From Varroa destructor (taxonomy: Eukaryota > Arthropoda > Arachnida > Mesostigmata > Varroidae), in NCBI RefSeq assembly GCF_002443255.2, contig NW_019211456.1:12360229-12424228 (forward strand): 64,000 nt of DNA. The letters are read 5' to 3'. Position numbers and translations under genes: made by a program. Below are positions 12,101-22,982 of the stretch, piece after piece. Under the pieces are notes generated by a model. It saw only the letters and a list, made by a program, of their open reading frames with translations. It was not told where the DNA came from and ran no database searches. The first letter of the stretch is position 1; the number at the start of each line of letters is the position of its first letter.

Positions 12101-15100
12101 TATGCAGTAATTAAACCCTGTTGTACTTTTATCGGTTGTCATTTCCACAGGACAGTGCAATCGCTCGCTGCCAGGATTGTTCAAATTTCTTGTGCTCCAA
12201 CTGCCGAAAGGCGCACTCATCGATGTTATGCTTCGAGAACCACAAAGTAGTATCATTTGAAACGTTTGATCAGGAGCGAGCCCAGATCCACCGCGCCGTG
12301 AGCTGTCTTAGACACCCTCGCAAAGTCGCAGTCCTTTACGATCCAGTCTGTGGAACAGTGCGTATCGCGCTTTTCGTATTTTCTTGCAGATCGTGTTTTC
12401 AGCAATTCATGATTCTGGGCAGCTAGCTAGAATCTTCTCTTTAGAATGTCTTTTGCTTCTTCCGTTCTACCTAGATTCCATGGCGTGCTAGCTTCAATGG
12501 ATGGCTAGTAGGGCTTTATCATCTAGGAATAACGAGCTCTTTTTGCACTTGTCGACATTTTTGCAACAATGTTGGCCTAAAATAGGAAGATACACTTAAT
12601 AAATTCAAATCAAAGGAGATGCATTGTTTTCCCTAGGTGGAGTCGGGTAGTCGTTACTGGATGGCTGATATTCAAGGACAATGACGTATTGAATGCAGCA
12701 ATGAATTTTGTTTCTCTCCTTTTACTTTTAGGTTATGTGCAATGACTGTTTGGTGGCAGGACATCAGGGCCACGGCTGTAAAAAAGCTTTGCACTTCGAT
12801 TCTCGTGAAAGGACTGAGCTTCAGAGTTTGCTCAACGATGCACGTCAGAAATTCAACGCCTTTGATGACGTGAGTTCCTGACACAGTATGTAGGTAGATG
12901 TTTTTACGAATTCAACTAATTGCACACATTTTTTCGTTGCGTTCATTATATGGTAAGCAGGTACTGAAAATTAGTTCAACATAAAGTTGTTCTCTCCAAC
13001 TGTTTTTTGTTTTTACTTTGATATTTTTAATAATTAACCAAACACATTCATGTTTATTGTAAAAAGCAGAACAGCTGCTTTTTTGGTAGGCAGCCCATTA
13101 TGAGTAAGGGTATTCTAGAACGGTCGGATGTCCTTTTCGCTTTTGGGCATATAAACTGGTTTCCTTAACACCTCCCGCCGCATTGGATAGCTCGAGAGGT
13201 AACTTGGATTCCTACAAGAAGCTTGCAGATAGTTTTGAAATATTTATGGCAGAACTTATCTACATCTGAGGACAACTGCAGTCGTAATAAATCTCAAAAG
13301 TTGATCTTGGAGAAACTCTAATATGATTACATTTCAATTTTTTGTCGCAGGCAAACGATGCGTTAACCACATCGCTGTCGGAGCTTCAATTGACGCGTGA
13401 TTCCGTGCGTTCATCAATAGAGGAAACTTTCATTACGTATAAGAACCTTTTAGAACGCGCGAAGGACGTGGCTCTTGAGGAACTTGAAAAGGTACACTCC
13501 TCGCAGGAGATGCGGGTTATGGACGATATACAGCAGTGTCAGGAATCAAGGGTACATCTTGAACATGCGCTCGCTTTCGCCGAAAAACTGGTGAAATACG
13601 GAGATGCCAGCGAATTTTTGGCACTTAAAACACTTGTAACTTCGCGAGTGCGGAAGCTTACTTGCAGTTGTCCCCAAAGCAAGGATCAAGGGGAGCTGCG
13701 ATTCGTCACCGATGAAGCAAAGTTTGCGCAGGCAGTGCGCACGCTCTTCGGGCACGTTGTACCAACAAGCGGATCTCGGCAGCAGCAGCACCAGCACCAG
13801 CAGCAGCAGCAGGAAAATAACCTTCTGCAAACCGTACAACCACCTTCAAGCGATAATACCATTGGAGGCCTGGATTCAAGTCACAATAGCGTATCAAGCG
13901 TTGGCAGTGGAACAGCTGGCAGTTTGTTGAGTTCACCATTCGCGCCTGATATCAGCAATACGAGTGCGGCCGGTCTTTTACCATCGGATATTGTGGACGC
14001 AGTGAACTCATCGGCTTCAAGCATGGTACCTCCGGGTCCACACTTCGGCTCTCTCGAACACGCAGCCAGCGGAGTAGTCCATCCAATTTTGCCGCCTGGT
14101 GGACCACTATCAGCAGGTGGTCCACCGTCTTTACCTGCTCTTGATCCTATTGTGGCTCCAGCAGAGATAAATGAACTTCGTTCAGCACTTGCACAGTACG
14201 GGCTTGCAACGCTGGCGGGAGTGGAACAGGTTGATGTTCTTCCGACCCCCGACGTGCTTCCATTACTCGTGCGCGATGTAGCTACGGGGCCTCGAGGTAT
14301 GGTTGTAGGTGGGGAATCTAGCCGAATCGGACCGCCCACCGGTCCACCTTCGGCGGTATCCTCTGGTCCCACTGAGGAAGAGAACCATCTCATGAACAAC
14401 CTGTCAGCATTAGCCAAGATGGGCCCGATGGGACCGGCTTCGTACGCTGGGAGCCCCGTGCCTCTAAATGGACATGGAGCCCCTCTTCGTGGTGGGTCCG
14501 GACCTGTTGCTCCCTTGGCAATTGCTGCAGGTCCCCTCTCAGCGGGTCTTGATGCCAGTAGTTGCGCACCAGGACAACGAAGCCCAACCTCAAGTGTCGC
14601 TAGTGTGACTCTCTCTTCGTCAACGCCTGGGCCTGCTATAAAGTGAGTGGCGCCTCGAATTTTCTATGTAGCATATAATATTGCTTATTACACAAATCAA
14701 TCTATTCAAATTTTCGATCCACTCATCACTTATTATGCGACCATTGGCCACAACTGGGGCTGGAAAATACTCCGTTTGTGTAAACTAAATGTGGTCGCAA
14801 CAATAAGGTCCACTTTGCAACAGGCGACGAAGACCCTTTTAATGTGTCGTAGCCGTACTTTAGTAGAGAACATGTCACGTGTCAATAAAATCCTACTGAA
14901 AATTGTTCAAACGTTTATCAGTCGGAGTCACTTTGTAAGGCGAAAGTCTCTTTGTTTGTATTCAAATAGTGTAAGCAGTACAGGAAACAGCTCTAGCGGA
15001 GGAAGCAGCGCCGGTCGTGGAACACGCGTGACTCCTATGCATATTCGCATTAAGTTCGGCCAACTTGGATCAGGGCCGACGCAATTCTCGTCCCCACACG

Positions 15101-16622
15101 GTTTTTGTCTGGGACCCAACGAGGAGATTGTTGTGGCAGACACGAACAACCACCGGATGCAAATTTTCGATAAAGCAGGTGAATTAAAGAGTGAGTTCGG
15201 CACTCAGGGCAAGGAAGAAGGTCAGCTCTGGTATCCTCGAAAGGTGGCTGTCATGAAGTCCACTGGAACATACGTCATCTGCGATCGCGGAAACGAACGA
15301 AGCCGCATGCAGCTGTTCACCAAAAATGGAGAATTTATCAAAAAGATCGCAATACGGTACGGGCATTCCTTCATGCACCAGTCTAACCTTTTGTACTATG
15401 TTTCTATTCGCCCTTGACGCAAGATTGTCTACGCTTCAATGAAAGTCTGCATTATGTTAATAGTTTTTCCCATAAATAAAACACTCCCCTAATGAACCTA
15501 TTGGTTAATTTTAATTTACTTTAAAGCCTAGCTTCCATAGTTTTCGGTATTCGAATAGGCCGTTGACTTTCCAAATCTAGGCATACTAAAAGTTGCTTGG
15601 TTCAATGGCTGCTGTCGTCGGAAATGGATAGCGGCTTTTCATACACGCATACATAACAAGTGATGCTAAAAAATTAAAAATCACGCATACATAACAACTG
15701 GTGCTAAAAAATTAAAAATCCGCTTACGTGACCAGTGTCTTTCATTTCGTGTTCTAGCGAGAGATGTGTAGCACAAAAATAATGTTAAGTGAGATGCGTC
15801 AGTATTGGTGAACTCAACGGTTTTGTTATTCGTACACTCGCAGATATATTGATATTGTCGCCGGGTTAGCGCTGACCAGTGACGGACGCATTGTGGCTGT
15901 GGACTCCGTCTCTCCGACGGTGTTTGTAATTGCCGAGACCGGTGATCTGCTGCTCTGGTTCGATTGTAGCGAGCATATGCGGGAACCCTCTGACATCGCC
16001 GTTTGGGGCACAGAGTTCTACATCTGTGACTTCAAGGGACACTGTGTCGTTGTGTACAATGAGTGCGGCAGCTTTTTGCGGCGAATTGGGGGTGAAGGCT
16101 TGACAAATTTCCCTAATGGAATCGACATATCCGACCATGGTGACATTCTTGTCGGCGATTCGCACGGAAACAGGTATGCTTGTTCGTTTCGCTTTCGATG
16201 GTTAAATTTCTAATATACTGTAGGCTTCCATTGAAGGCCTATTAATATTTGATCGTAGTCGCATTAAATCATTTGGCTCGGTTTCTTTAATAAGCAAGCA
16301 AGCAAGCAAGCAAGCAAAGGCAATTCCATTTAAAAACCAGTTGAATCTGTTGTGCAATGTTTAAGCGATATTTTTGGCAAGCGAGTTCATCGATTTTTCC
16401 AAACCGTTACTAACTTCGTCGTTAACTTCTAATTCATGTTCGTACATTAGGTTCCACATTGTGGTTTTCAATCGGGATGGACAGGCGATTAGCGAATTCG
16501 AATGTCCGTACTGCAAGGTGAGCCGCTGCTGCGGACTGAAGATCACCTCTGAAGGATACGTGGTCACGTTGGCTAAGAATAATCACCACGTGCTTGTCCT
16601 TAACACGCTGTACATCACCTGA
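9199..16622 (+). CDS. mei-P26: Mei-P26-like TRIM-NHL protein (RING E3 ligase / RNA-binding translational regulator)
   Basis: Seven coding exons: 9199-11175, 12151-12357, 12732-12869, 13351-14642, 14970-15356, 15844-16173 and 16451-16622. Each has GT/AG borders and matching phases; they sum to 4503 nt, 1500 residues plus TGA. The start is the first ATG after an in-frame stop at 9172. Residues 1-550 are low-complexity (Gly/Ser, Ala-8 at 53-60, Gln, acidic 508-550), with a charged helical stretch at about 258-350. The RING has C558, C561, C574, H576, C579, C582, C615 and C618. B-box 1 starts at C653/C656. B-box 2 is C711, H714, D723, C726, C731, C734, H739, H742. A coiled coil (about 775-880) is followed by a poly-Q/His tract (918-928), a Pro/Gly/Ala-rich linker and NHL repeats from about 1230 to the C-terminus. 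In Drosophila Mei-P26 restrains germline growth, binds RNA through its NHL domain and works with Bam/Bgcn/Sxl and Ago1. The intact RING and the C-terminal NHL sequence argue against Brat, which lacks a RING. TRIM2/3/71-type orthology is less likely. Confidence 0.88.
11176..12150 (+). other. mei-P26 intron 1 of the coding region
   Basis: The donor is GAG|GTACTA and the acceptor TTTCCACAG|GAC. Phase is 0 on both sides, splitting B-box 1 between its first and second cysteine pairs. I see no nested gene. Confidence 0.85.
12358..12731 (+). other. mei-P26 intron 2
   Basis: The donor is ACA|GTGCGT and the acceptor TTTTAG|GTT, phase 0. It falls inside B-box 2, between C726 and C731. Nothing else is recognisable in it. 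Confidence 0.85.
12870..13350 (+). other. mei-P26 intron 3
   Basis: The donor is GAC|GTGAGT and the acceptor TTGTCGCAG|GCA, phase 0, between B-box 2 and the main coiled coil. No other feature is seen. Confidence 0.85.
14643..14969 (+). other. mei-P26 intron 4
   Basis: The donor is ATAAA|GTGAGT and the acceptor CAAATAG|TGT. The split codon AA|T gives Asn1205. The intron is 327 nt. Reading through the donor meets TGA at 14644-14646, so retention would make a protein ending before the NHL domain. A second acceptor (AGCAG|TAC) at 14978 keeps the same phase. Confidence 0.8.
15357..15843 (+). other. mei-P26 intron 5 with a 38-bp tandem duplication
   Basis: The donor is ATACG|GTACGG and the acceptor CACTCGCAG|ATA; the split codon gives Arg in the NHL domain. 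It contains two tandem copies of a 38-bp unit at 15644-15719 (CACGCATACATAACAA, then TGCTAAAAAATTAAAAAT), differing at a few positions. Confidence 0.85.
15644..15719. repeat. 38-bp tandem duplication
   Basis: Copies start at 15644 and 15682 and differ by only about three substitutions (for example GTGATG versus CTGGTG in the middle). It lies wholly inside mei-P26 intron 5. Confidence 0.9.
16174..16450 (+). other. mei-P26 intron 6 with an (AAGC)n run
   Basis: The donor is AACAG|GTATGC and the acceptor ACATTAG|GTT; the split codon gives Arg. It carries about six copies of the tetranucleotide AAGC at roughly 16292-16317. Confidence 0.85.
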
Positions 16623-16751
16623 ACGCAAATCTGCGATTTGCAAGAACCTATCGTTTGGAACCTACGTTAGAAGGAATTAATACTTAATGAAAAACAGACT
16701 ATACGTGTGACTAGCTCAGCTTAGAAATAGCTGAATGAATGAGAACATATA
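16623..16751 (+). other. Start of the mei-P26 3' untranslated region
   Basis: Sequence follows the TGA at 16620-16622 up to the N gap. There is no AATAAA in this segment, so the transcript probably runs into or past the repeat array unless a variant signal is used. Confidence 0.5.
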
Positions 16752-16776
16752 NNNNNNNNNNNNNNNNNNNNNNNNN
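16752..16776. other. Assembly gap (25 N) at the edge of the repeat array
   Basis: Exactly 25 Ns lie between GAGAACATATA and the first CAGA tetranucleotides. The array length given by this assembly is therefore a minimum or an estimate. Confidence 0.95.
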
Positions 16777-17717
16777 CAGACAGACAGACAGACATACGCA
16801 CGAACGAACGAACAGACAGACAGACAGACAGACATACGCACGAACGAACGAACAGACAGACAGACAGACATACGCACGAACGAACGAACAAACAGACAGA
16901 CAGACATACGCACGAACGAACGAACAGACAGACAGACATACATACGCACGAACGAACAGACAGACAGACATACATACGCACGAACGAACAGACAGACAGA
17001 CATACATACGCACGAACGAACAGACAGACAGACATACATACGCACGAACGAACAGACAGACATGACATACATACGCACGAACGAACAGACAGATAGACAT
17101 ACATACGCACGAACGAACAGACAGATAGACATACATACGCACGAACGAACAGACAGACATAACATACGCACGAACGAACAGACAGAAATAACATACGCAC
17201 GAACGAACAGACAGACATAACATACGTACGTACGAACGAACAGACAGACATAACATACGTACGTACGAACGAACAGACAGACATAACATACGTACGTACG
17301 AACGAACAGACAGACATAACATACGTACGTACGAACGAACAGACAGACAGACAGACATAACATACGCACGAACGAACAGACAGACAGACAGACATAACAT
17401 ACGCACGAACGAACAGACAGAGAGACATAACATACGCATGAACGAACGAACAGAGAGACATAACATACGCATGAACGAACGAACAGAGAGACATAACATA
17501 CGCATGAACGAACGAACAAAGAGACATAACATACGCACGAACGAACGAACGAACGAACAAAGAGACATAACATACGCACGAACGAACGAACGAACGAACA
17601 AAGAGACATAACATACGCACGAACGAACGAACGAACGAACAAAGAGACATAACATACGCACGAACGAACGAACAGAGAGACATAACATACGCACGCACGA
17701 ACGAACAGAGAGACATA
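16777..17717. repeat. Tetranucleotide satellite of C-N-N-A units (CAGA/CATA/CGCA/CGAA)
   Basis: The sequence is almost entirely in a 4-bp register. Runs of CAGA are followed by one or two CATA, one CGCA and two to five CGAA, and this composite (about 28-40 bp) repeats for over 900 bp. Neighbouring composites share private variants: AACATACGTACGTACG copies at about 17220-17335, GCATGAACGAACG copies at 17436-17520, and AACAAAGAG copies at 17514-17645. This pattern suggests local duplication and homogenisation. Long open frames on either strand are by-products of stop-free units. Confidence 0.95.
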
Positions 17718-18759
17718 ACATACGCATACGCATATGAACATACGCATACGCATATGAACATACGCATACGCATATGAACATACGCATACGCATATCGAAA
17801 ACATACGCATACGCATATAAACATACGCATACGCATATAAACATACGCATACGCATATAAACATACGCATACGCATATAAACATACGCATACGCATATAA
17901 ACATACGCATACGCATATAAACATACGCATACGCATATAAACATACGCATACGCATATAAACATACGCATACGCATATAAACATACGCATACGCATATAA
18001 ACATACGCATACGCATATAAACATACGCATACGCATATAAACATACGCATACGCATATAAACATACGCATACGCATATAAACATACGCATACGCATATAA
18101 ACATACGCATACGCATATAAACATACGCATACGCATATAAACATACGCATACGCATATAAACATACGCATACGCATATAAACATACGCATACGCATATAA
18201 ACATACGCATACGCATATAAACATACGCATACGCATATAAACATATGCATACGCATATAAACATATGCATACGCATATAAACATATGCATACGCATATAA
18301 ACATATGCATACGCATATAAACATATGCATACGCATATAAACATATGCATACGCATATAAACATATGCATACGCATATAAACATATGCATACGCATATAA
18401 ACATATGCATACGCATATAAACATATGCATACGCATATAAACATATGCATACGCATATAAACATATGCATACGCATATAAACATATGCATACGCATATAA
18501 ACATATGCATACGCATATAAACATATGCATACGCATATAAACATAGCATACGCATATAAACATATGCATACGCATATAAACATATGCATACGCATATAAA
18601 CATATGCATACGCATATAAACATATGCATACGCATATAAACATACGCATACGCATATAAACATACGCATACGCATATAAACATACGCATACGCATATAAA
18701 CATACGCATATGCATATAAACATACGCATATGCATATAAACATACGCATATGCATATAA
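17718..18759. repeat. 20-bp minisatellite, about 52 copies, in variant blocks
   Basis: The basic unit is ACATACGCATACGCATATAA. Four early copies end in TATGA or TATCGAAA (17718-17800). Then come 22 copies of the basic unit (17801-18240), then 20 copies with ATATGCATACGC (18241-18639, one with a 1-bp deletion at 18541-18559), three basic copies (18640-18699) and three with ACGCATATGC (18700-18759). On the minus strand no frame contains a stop, giving three overlapping pseudo-ORFs of roughly 680-705 codons with a 20-residue period. These are not genes. Confidence 0.97.
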
Positions 18760-20331
18760 ACATACGCAAAACATAGAAATCGGAAGGTGGGAAGATGCCA
18801 CGCATTCTAAAAGGTGGTGATATATCGTCTACTTTCATTCATAATTGCTTGTAATGACGCCTATTCGAGTGAAAACCCAACAGTGATGATTATGCGGGTT
18901 GCGAATGGCCTAGGGGAGACATGAACCAAGGTGATTCTTCCGTTTGGCTCTTACAGGCCCTATCACCCCTTCCTTGTACGCTGATCGGTCCGATTAATTG
19001 AGAGCGGGTTAGTCAGCTTCCGAATTAGTTGCTTGGCTTTTGACAGCTACGAAAGAAGCACTATGTTGTTAGTACACTATTTGATTGGTGCCTAAGTTTA
19101 CGACGAAATGAGGGGTGATGTGTTTATATCTGATATGGGTATGATTATATACGTTACTTTAGGTTTGAAGAACTGTTCAACTCTGAAAACTGCCTAGTTT
19201 CAATATATACTTGTGGGTCGCAGTGTAAGTTCATAAAATCGAAATCGTACACCTAGCTGAAAGCCGCTACGATGACGCTTCCATCTGGTTTGCTTTTTTT
19301 TTCTTCTATTTACGTATTGTTGTGACGATATTGGGGGCACCCGGCGGTAAAATGACATTTTTTCTTGTCCTTTTCCCCCCAGTTAGTAATGCTACCCCAA
19401 ATATGTATAACGCCCTTTTACTTATCTTATATTGTCATTTGTATCGTACGCTGCTGCTATTGTTGAAAATTAGCGGCTATTTATCTTGCGTTGTTTGCTA
19501 CTCACATTAAGGCGATCAGCACACTCGATGTATGCGTCATTAAGACCGAGCGAGAAAGAAAAAGCCTAGGTAGAATTGTTGTGCAAGTGTGCTTGGAGAA
19601 AGTGAACGTGTTCTTGATGACACTGACTTTGCAAAAAGAACAGTTTTTTCGACGTTTCTGCTGTTTACGCAGGATGCCATAATAGGTAACTGCTTGATTC
19701 ATTCAATTAGTGACGCATTGAAGAACTCCTTGTAGTAGAGAAGAGATTCGTTCAAAATTCGTTAAATTCCTATGTTTGTATGATGGTATGTCTGTGAGAG
19801 GAGGGAAAACGGAGACGGGAGAGAGAGGATTTGTGAATGTATTGGCTTTTGGACGATAAGGAAAAAAAATTCACTTCAAGAACCGGCTGGTCCGCCGCGT
19901 AGAGTCGGGTGGCATTGTGGATGCGTTTGTGTCACCAACGCTTAGCTCCGCATGCAGAAATGAGTTTAAAACCGAGAACAAGAAAACACCAGCGACACCG
20001 CCATGCAACCATAATGCCGGATAACTGTGGAAGCGAAGACATTTAATAACGTACAAAACAGAAAACGCCTTCCAACGAAAAAACCTTCCTTTTCGTTGAA
20101 GTGCTTTCAAACCTTACTATTTTTTATTTTTCAAGTGGTTAACAGGAAGAAAAGCTGATGTGAGCTGACAGAGAGAAGGTGTTTAGCGTTGGGAAAGCCC
20201 TGCTGGGCCTAACACTGAGGAAAAACGAGGACAATAATAATAATAATAGTGCCGTGAAAAGAATGCCATTCAAGCGAGGTTAATTTGTAAGGACTAAGCT
20301 CTGTAAAGCGAAGACGAGCGAAAACAAAAAC

Positions 20332-20333
<2 letters not shown>

Positions 20334-20378
<45 letters not shown>
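20334..20378. repeat. (AT)n microsatellite
   Basis: About 22 uninterrupted AT units. Confidence 0.97.
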
Positions 20379-20382
<4 letters not shown>

Positions 20383-20949
20383 CATACATCACGAAGAGGG
20401 TGGAAAGCGATCGACCAGTGACGTCCTTTAACTTCATTTTAGTGTGAATGTCATGTTTGTGTAGAGTTATAGAGGAGTATGTTTTTGAGTGGTTCTGTGT
20501 ATGCGTGTACTGAGAGGCATGATAGATATAATTGGTAAATTCTACCAGTGATAAGGGGTAAAGTCAGCTGCACATAAAGGCGAATACACACGTGTAATGT
20601 CCTTCAACACACGCATACACAGATCTACTCACTCACAGTAAATGGAAGGAGAATGAGATTAGATATGTTTATTGAGTGTATGGACGTGTGGATTTTTACT
20701 TACGCATTATCGTGGCTCGGCCGCCCCCGACAGTGTTCAGGTAAACTACTGCTATCACAACTACGAATGAATTGCTTTGTCTCAGTGTCTAAGCGCAAGT
20801 GGAACCCCAGCACGAACAGCGGGGCGTCGCCGGGAGTCTAGGAACTCGCTGACATCTGCCAGGCCGCTTTATGTTTAGGGCTGGTAGGAACATGCAGCTG
20901 AGCTTCAGTAGTCATCTTTGATATTATACAATAACGTTATAATAGTTAT

Positions 20950-21019
20950 AAAACAATGTGAGGTATAAAAAATAAAACAATGTGAGGTATAAAAAATAAA
21001 ACAATATGAGGTATAAAGA
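20950..21019. repeat. 24-bp tandem repeat, 3 copies
   Basis: Three copies, about 24 bp apart, of a unit with AAAACAATGTGAGGTATAAA; the third copy has ATATG in place of ATGTG. Confidence 0.9.
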
Positions 21020-22956
21020 AGGGGGAGTGAAGGAAAAATAACCACGGCGGAAAAGTCGCAGCAGCAACATACCCGACAACAATAACAACAACGAACAACA
21101 ATGACAGTAGAAACGGCAACAATGAGGTTAGGAACACCCCAATGAAAACACAGAACGTCACAGCCATGTCTACATATATATGCAATTTGTTAACGACTTG
21201 ATCTTACTAATGTTAATGGTGGTGGCACCTGTTTGCAAACAGTTAACGCTTAGGCCTCTCGTCCGTTCGAAGACAGTTTACTCGAGGCGATGAGGAGCAG
21301 TGGTGAAAGGTTTAGAATGGGCCAGTGAAAATATGCTTACCCTCCTGCAAACTGCCGAAGGAACTTCCACGGTCGACTATCTCTTAATCAGCGCTTAAAG
21401 TCCAGTGTTGACGAGTAATTACGACCGCAACAATCATGGCGATAATTACTGCCAAAACATCTGTAGCAGAAGGAATGGAGGAATAGAGAACTCCCGACAG
21501 GCAGTCAATCATTCTGTATCGCCGATTCGTTTGTATGCGTTTTACGCACGCGTAAAGTCAGTTGTCAGTGATGAACCGGTAGTCATCCATTTGTCACCGA
21601 CAACCGCGCAAAGTGTCTCAGAAAACGGCATCGTGGGCGGGCAAAACAAAAAAGAAAACTGTCTTTGTTCTGTTGTGGAACGGCATTTGCGGTGACAGTC
21701 TCATCGAATGGTGTTTTGTCCACCAGCAACGAGTTGTTATCATAACTTAAACGTGAACACCTCCATGTAGCTGCTGCCTTGAGTTTGCCTGCCGATAACA
21801 CAGGGAATAATCGCGATAATTATTTAATAATAATTATTATTACTTTCTCCAATTACTGACGCACGATGAAGGATCGAAACTGAAAGTGGCAGACAAAAAA
21901 TCATTATATATACATCATATTCTATATATCTAAATATATACATCTCGAAATATATATATATACACACATACATCTATATATGACGAGCGGCCTAGTTTAA
22001 AGGCCTGTGCTGCGCGCTGTTCCTTTTGCTATGGCGTGCGGTGAGCTTGTCCATGTTGAAACTATAGACCTCATCCACACTCTTTTCAGTAGAGGGGGGT
22101 GCCATGATGTTTACTAAAATGCATTTTGAAGTTTGTTTGGTTTATCACCACTCTTACCGCTAATTATATTTTAGCGTCAATTAATGTTCTTATTATATTA
22201 ATATAATTGTAATTATATATTACATTACAGCGTATTTTGTCTTTCCACTCATCTATTTTATTATTACATCGTGTATATGTATAATAATCTAATGTTATTA
22301 TTATTATATATTAGATTACTGTAAAACAATAACAACAAAAAGTGACAATTGTACATGTAGTTGATTGATGAAGTCGGCTCCCATTGGCGACTGACAACAG
22401 TCCGCTACTAGATTCTCATATATTCATAAAAAAATATATATATACATACATGCATATAATTGTATTCAGATTATTACTGGTGATAGAAATCGGTGGAGAG
22501 ACGAAGTATCAAAGGAGTTATAAAACGAAAGATATGATGAGGCGAAAACGAAAACATAACAACAACATATCATTATTTTCATCTGCAGGTTTCTTTTTCC
22601 ATTGACGGATATACATATATATCCAAAAAATAAGGCTGAGGGGAAAAATATGTAATTATATAACAACCTATTCTAATGTACATAAAGTGGCTATAAAAAC
22701 AAAACAAAAACGAAAGTGTGGCGATCTATTGTGTATGTAGTTACCTACATAATAACAAAAACACGGAAAACTACATGTAGCGCGGGCATATTTATAAAGA
22801 ACATTGTTCACACCTTTGTGTCACTTTTGAAAAAAGAGGATCGGATAACGGGAGGTTAGTTGAAGGTAAAGTCTCTACACTAATCAAAGACCCAAGTGGC
22901 TATTCATTGTATCATCCATCCTACGCATGTACGGCAAAAATCAACAATCGTTGTCG

Positions 22957-22982
22957 ATATATATATATATATATATATATAT
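22957..22982. repeat. (AT)n microsatellite
   Basis: About 12 AT units. Confidence 0.95.

Noticed and set aside
14647..14969. Open frame leading into the NHL exon, as if coding from 14647
   Set aside because: It has no clear homology, and the donor at 14643 with an acceptor at 14969 restores the frame exactly; the open stretch is an intron.
9199..16622. Annotation as Brain tumor (Brat)
   Set aside because: Fly Brat lacks a RING and has a different NHL C-terminus; the RING plus two B-boxes and the C-terminal NHL sequence fit Mei-P26 better.
17718..18759. CRISPR-like regular repeat array
   Set aside because: The units are directly adjacent with no unique spacers, and the gene context is eukaryotic; this is a minisatellite.
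16711..18838. Three overlapping minus-strand open frames of about 680-705 codons
   Set aside because: They are translations of a 20-bp and 4-bp repeat array with no stop codons on that strand. They have perfect 20-residue periodicity in all three frames and span an N gap.
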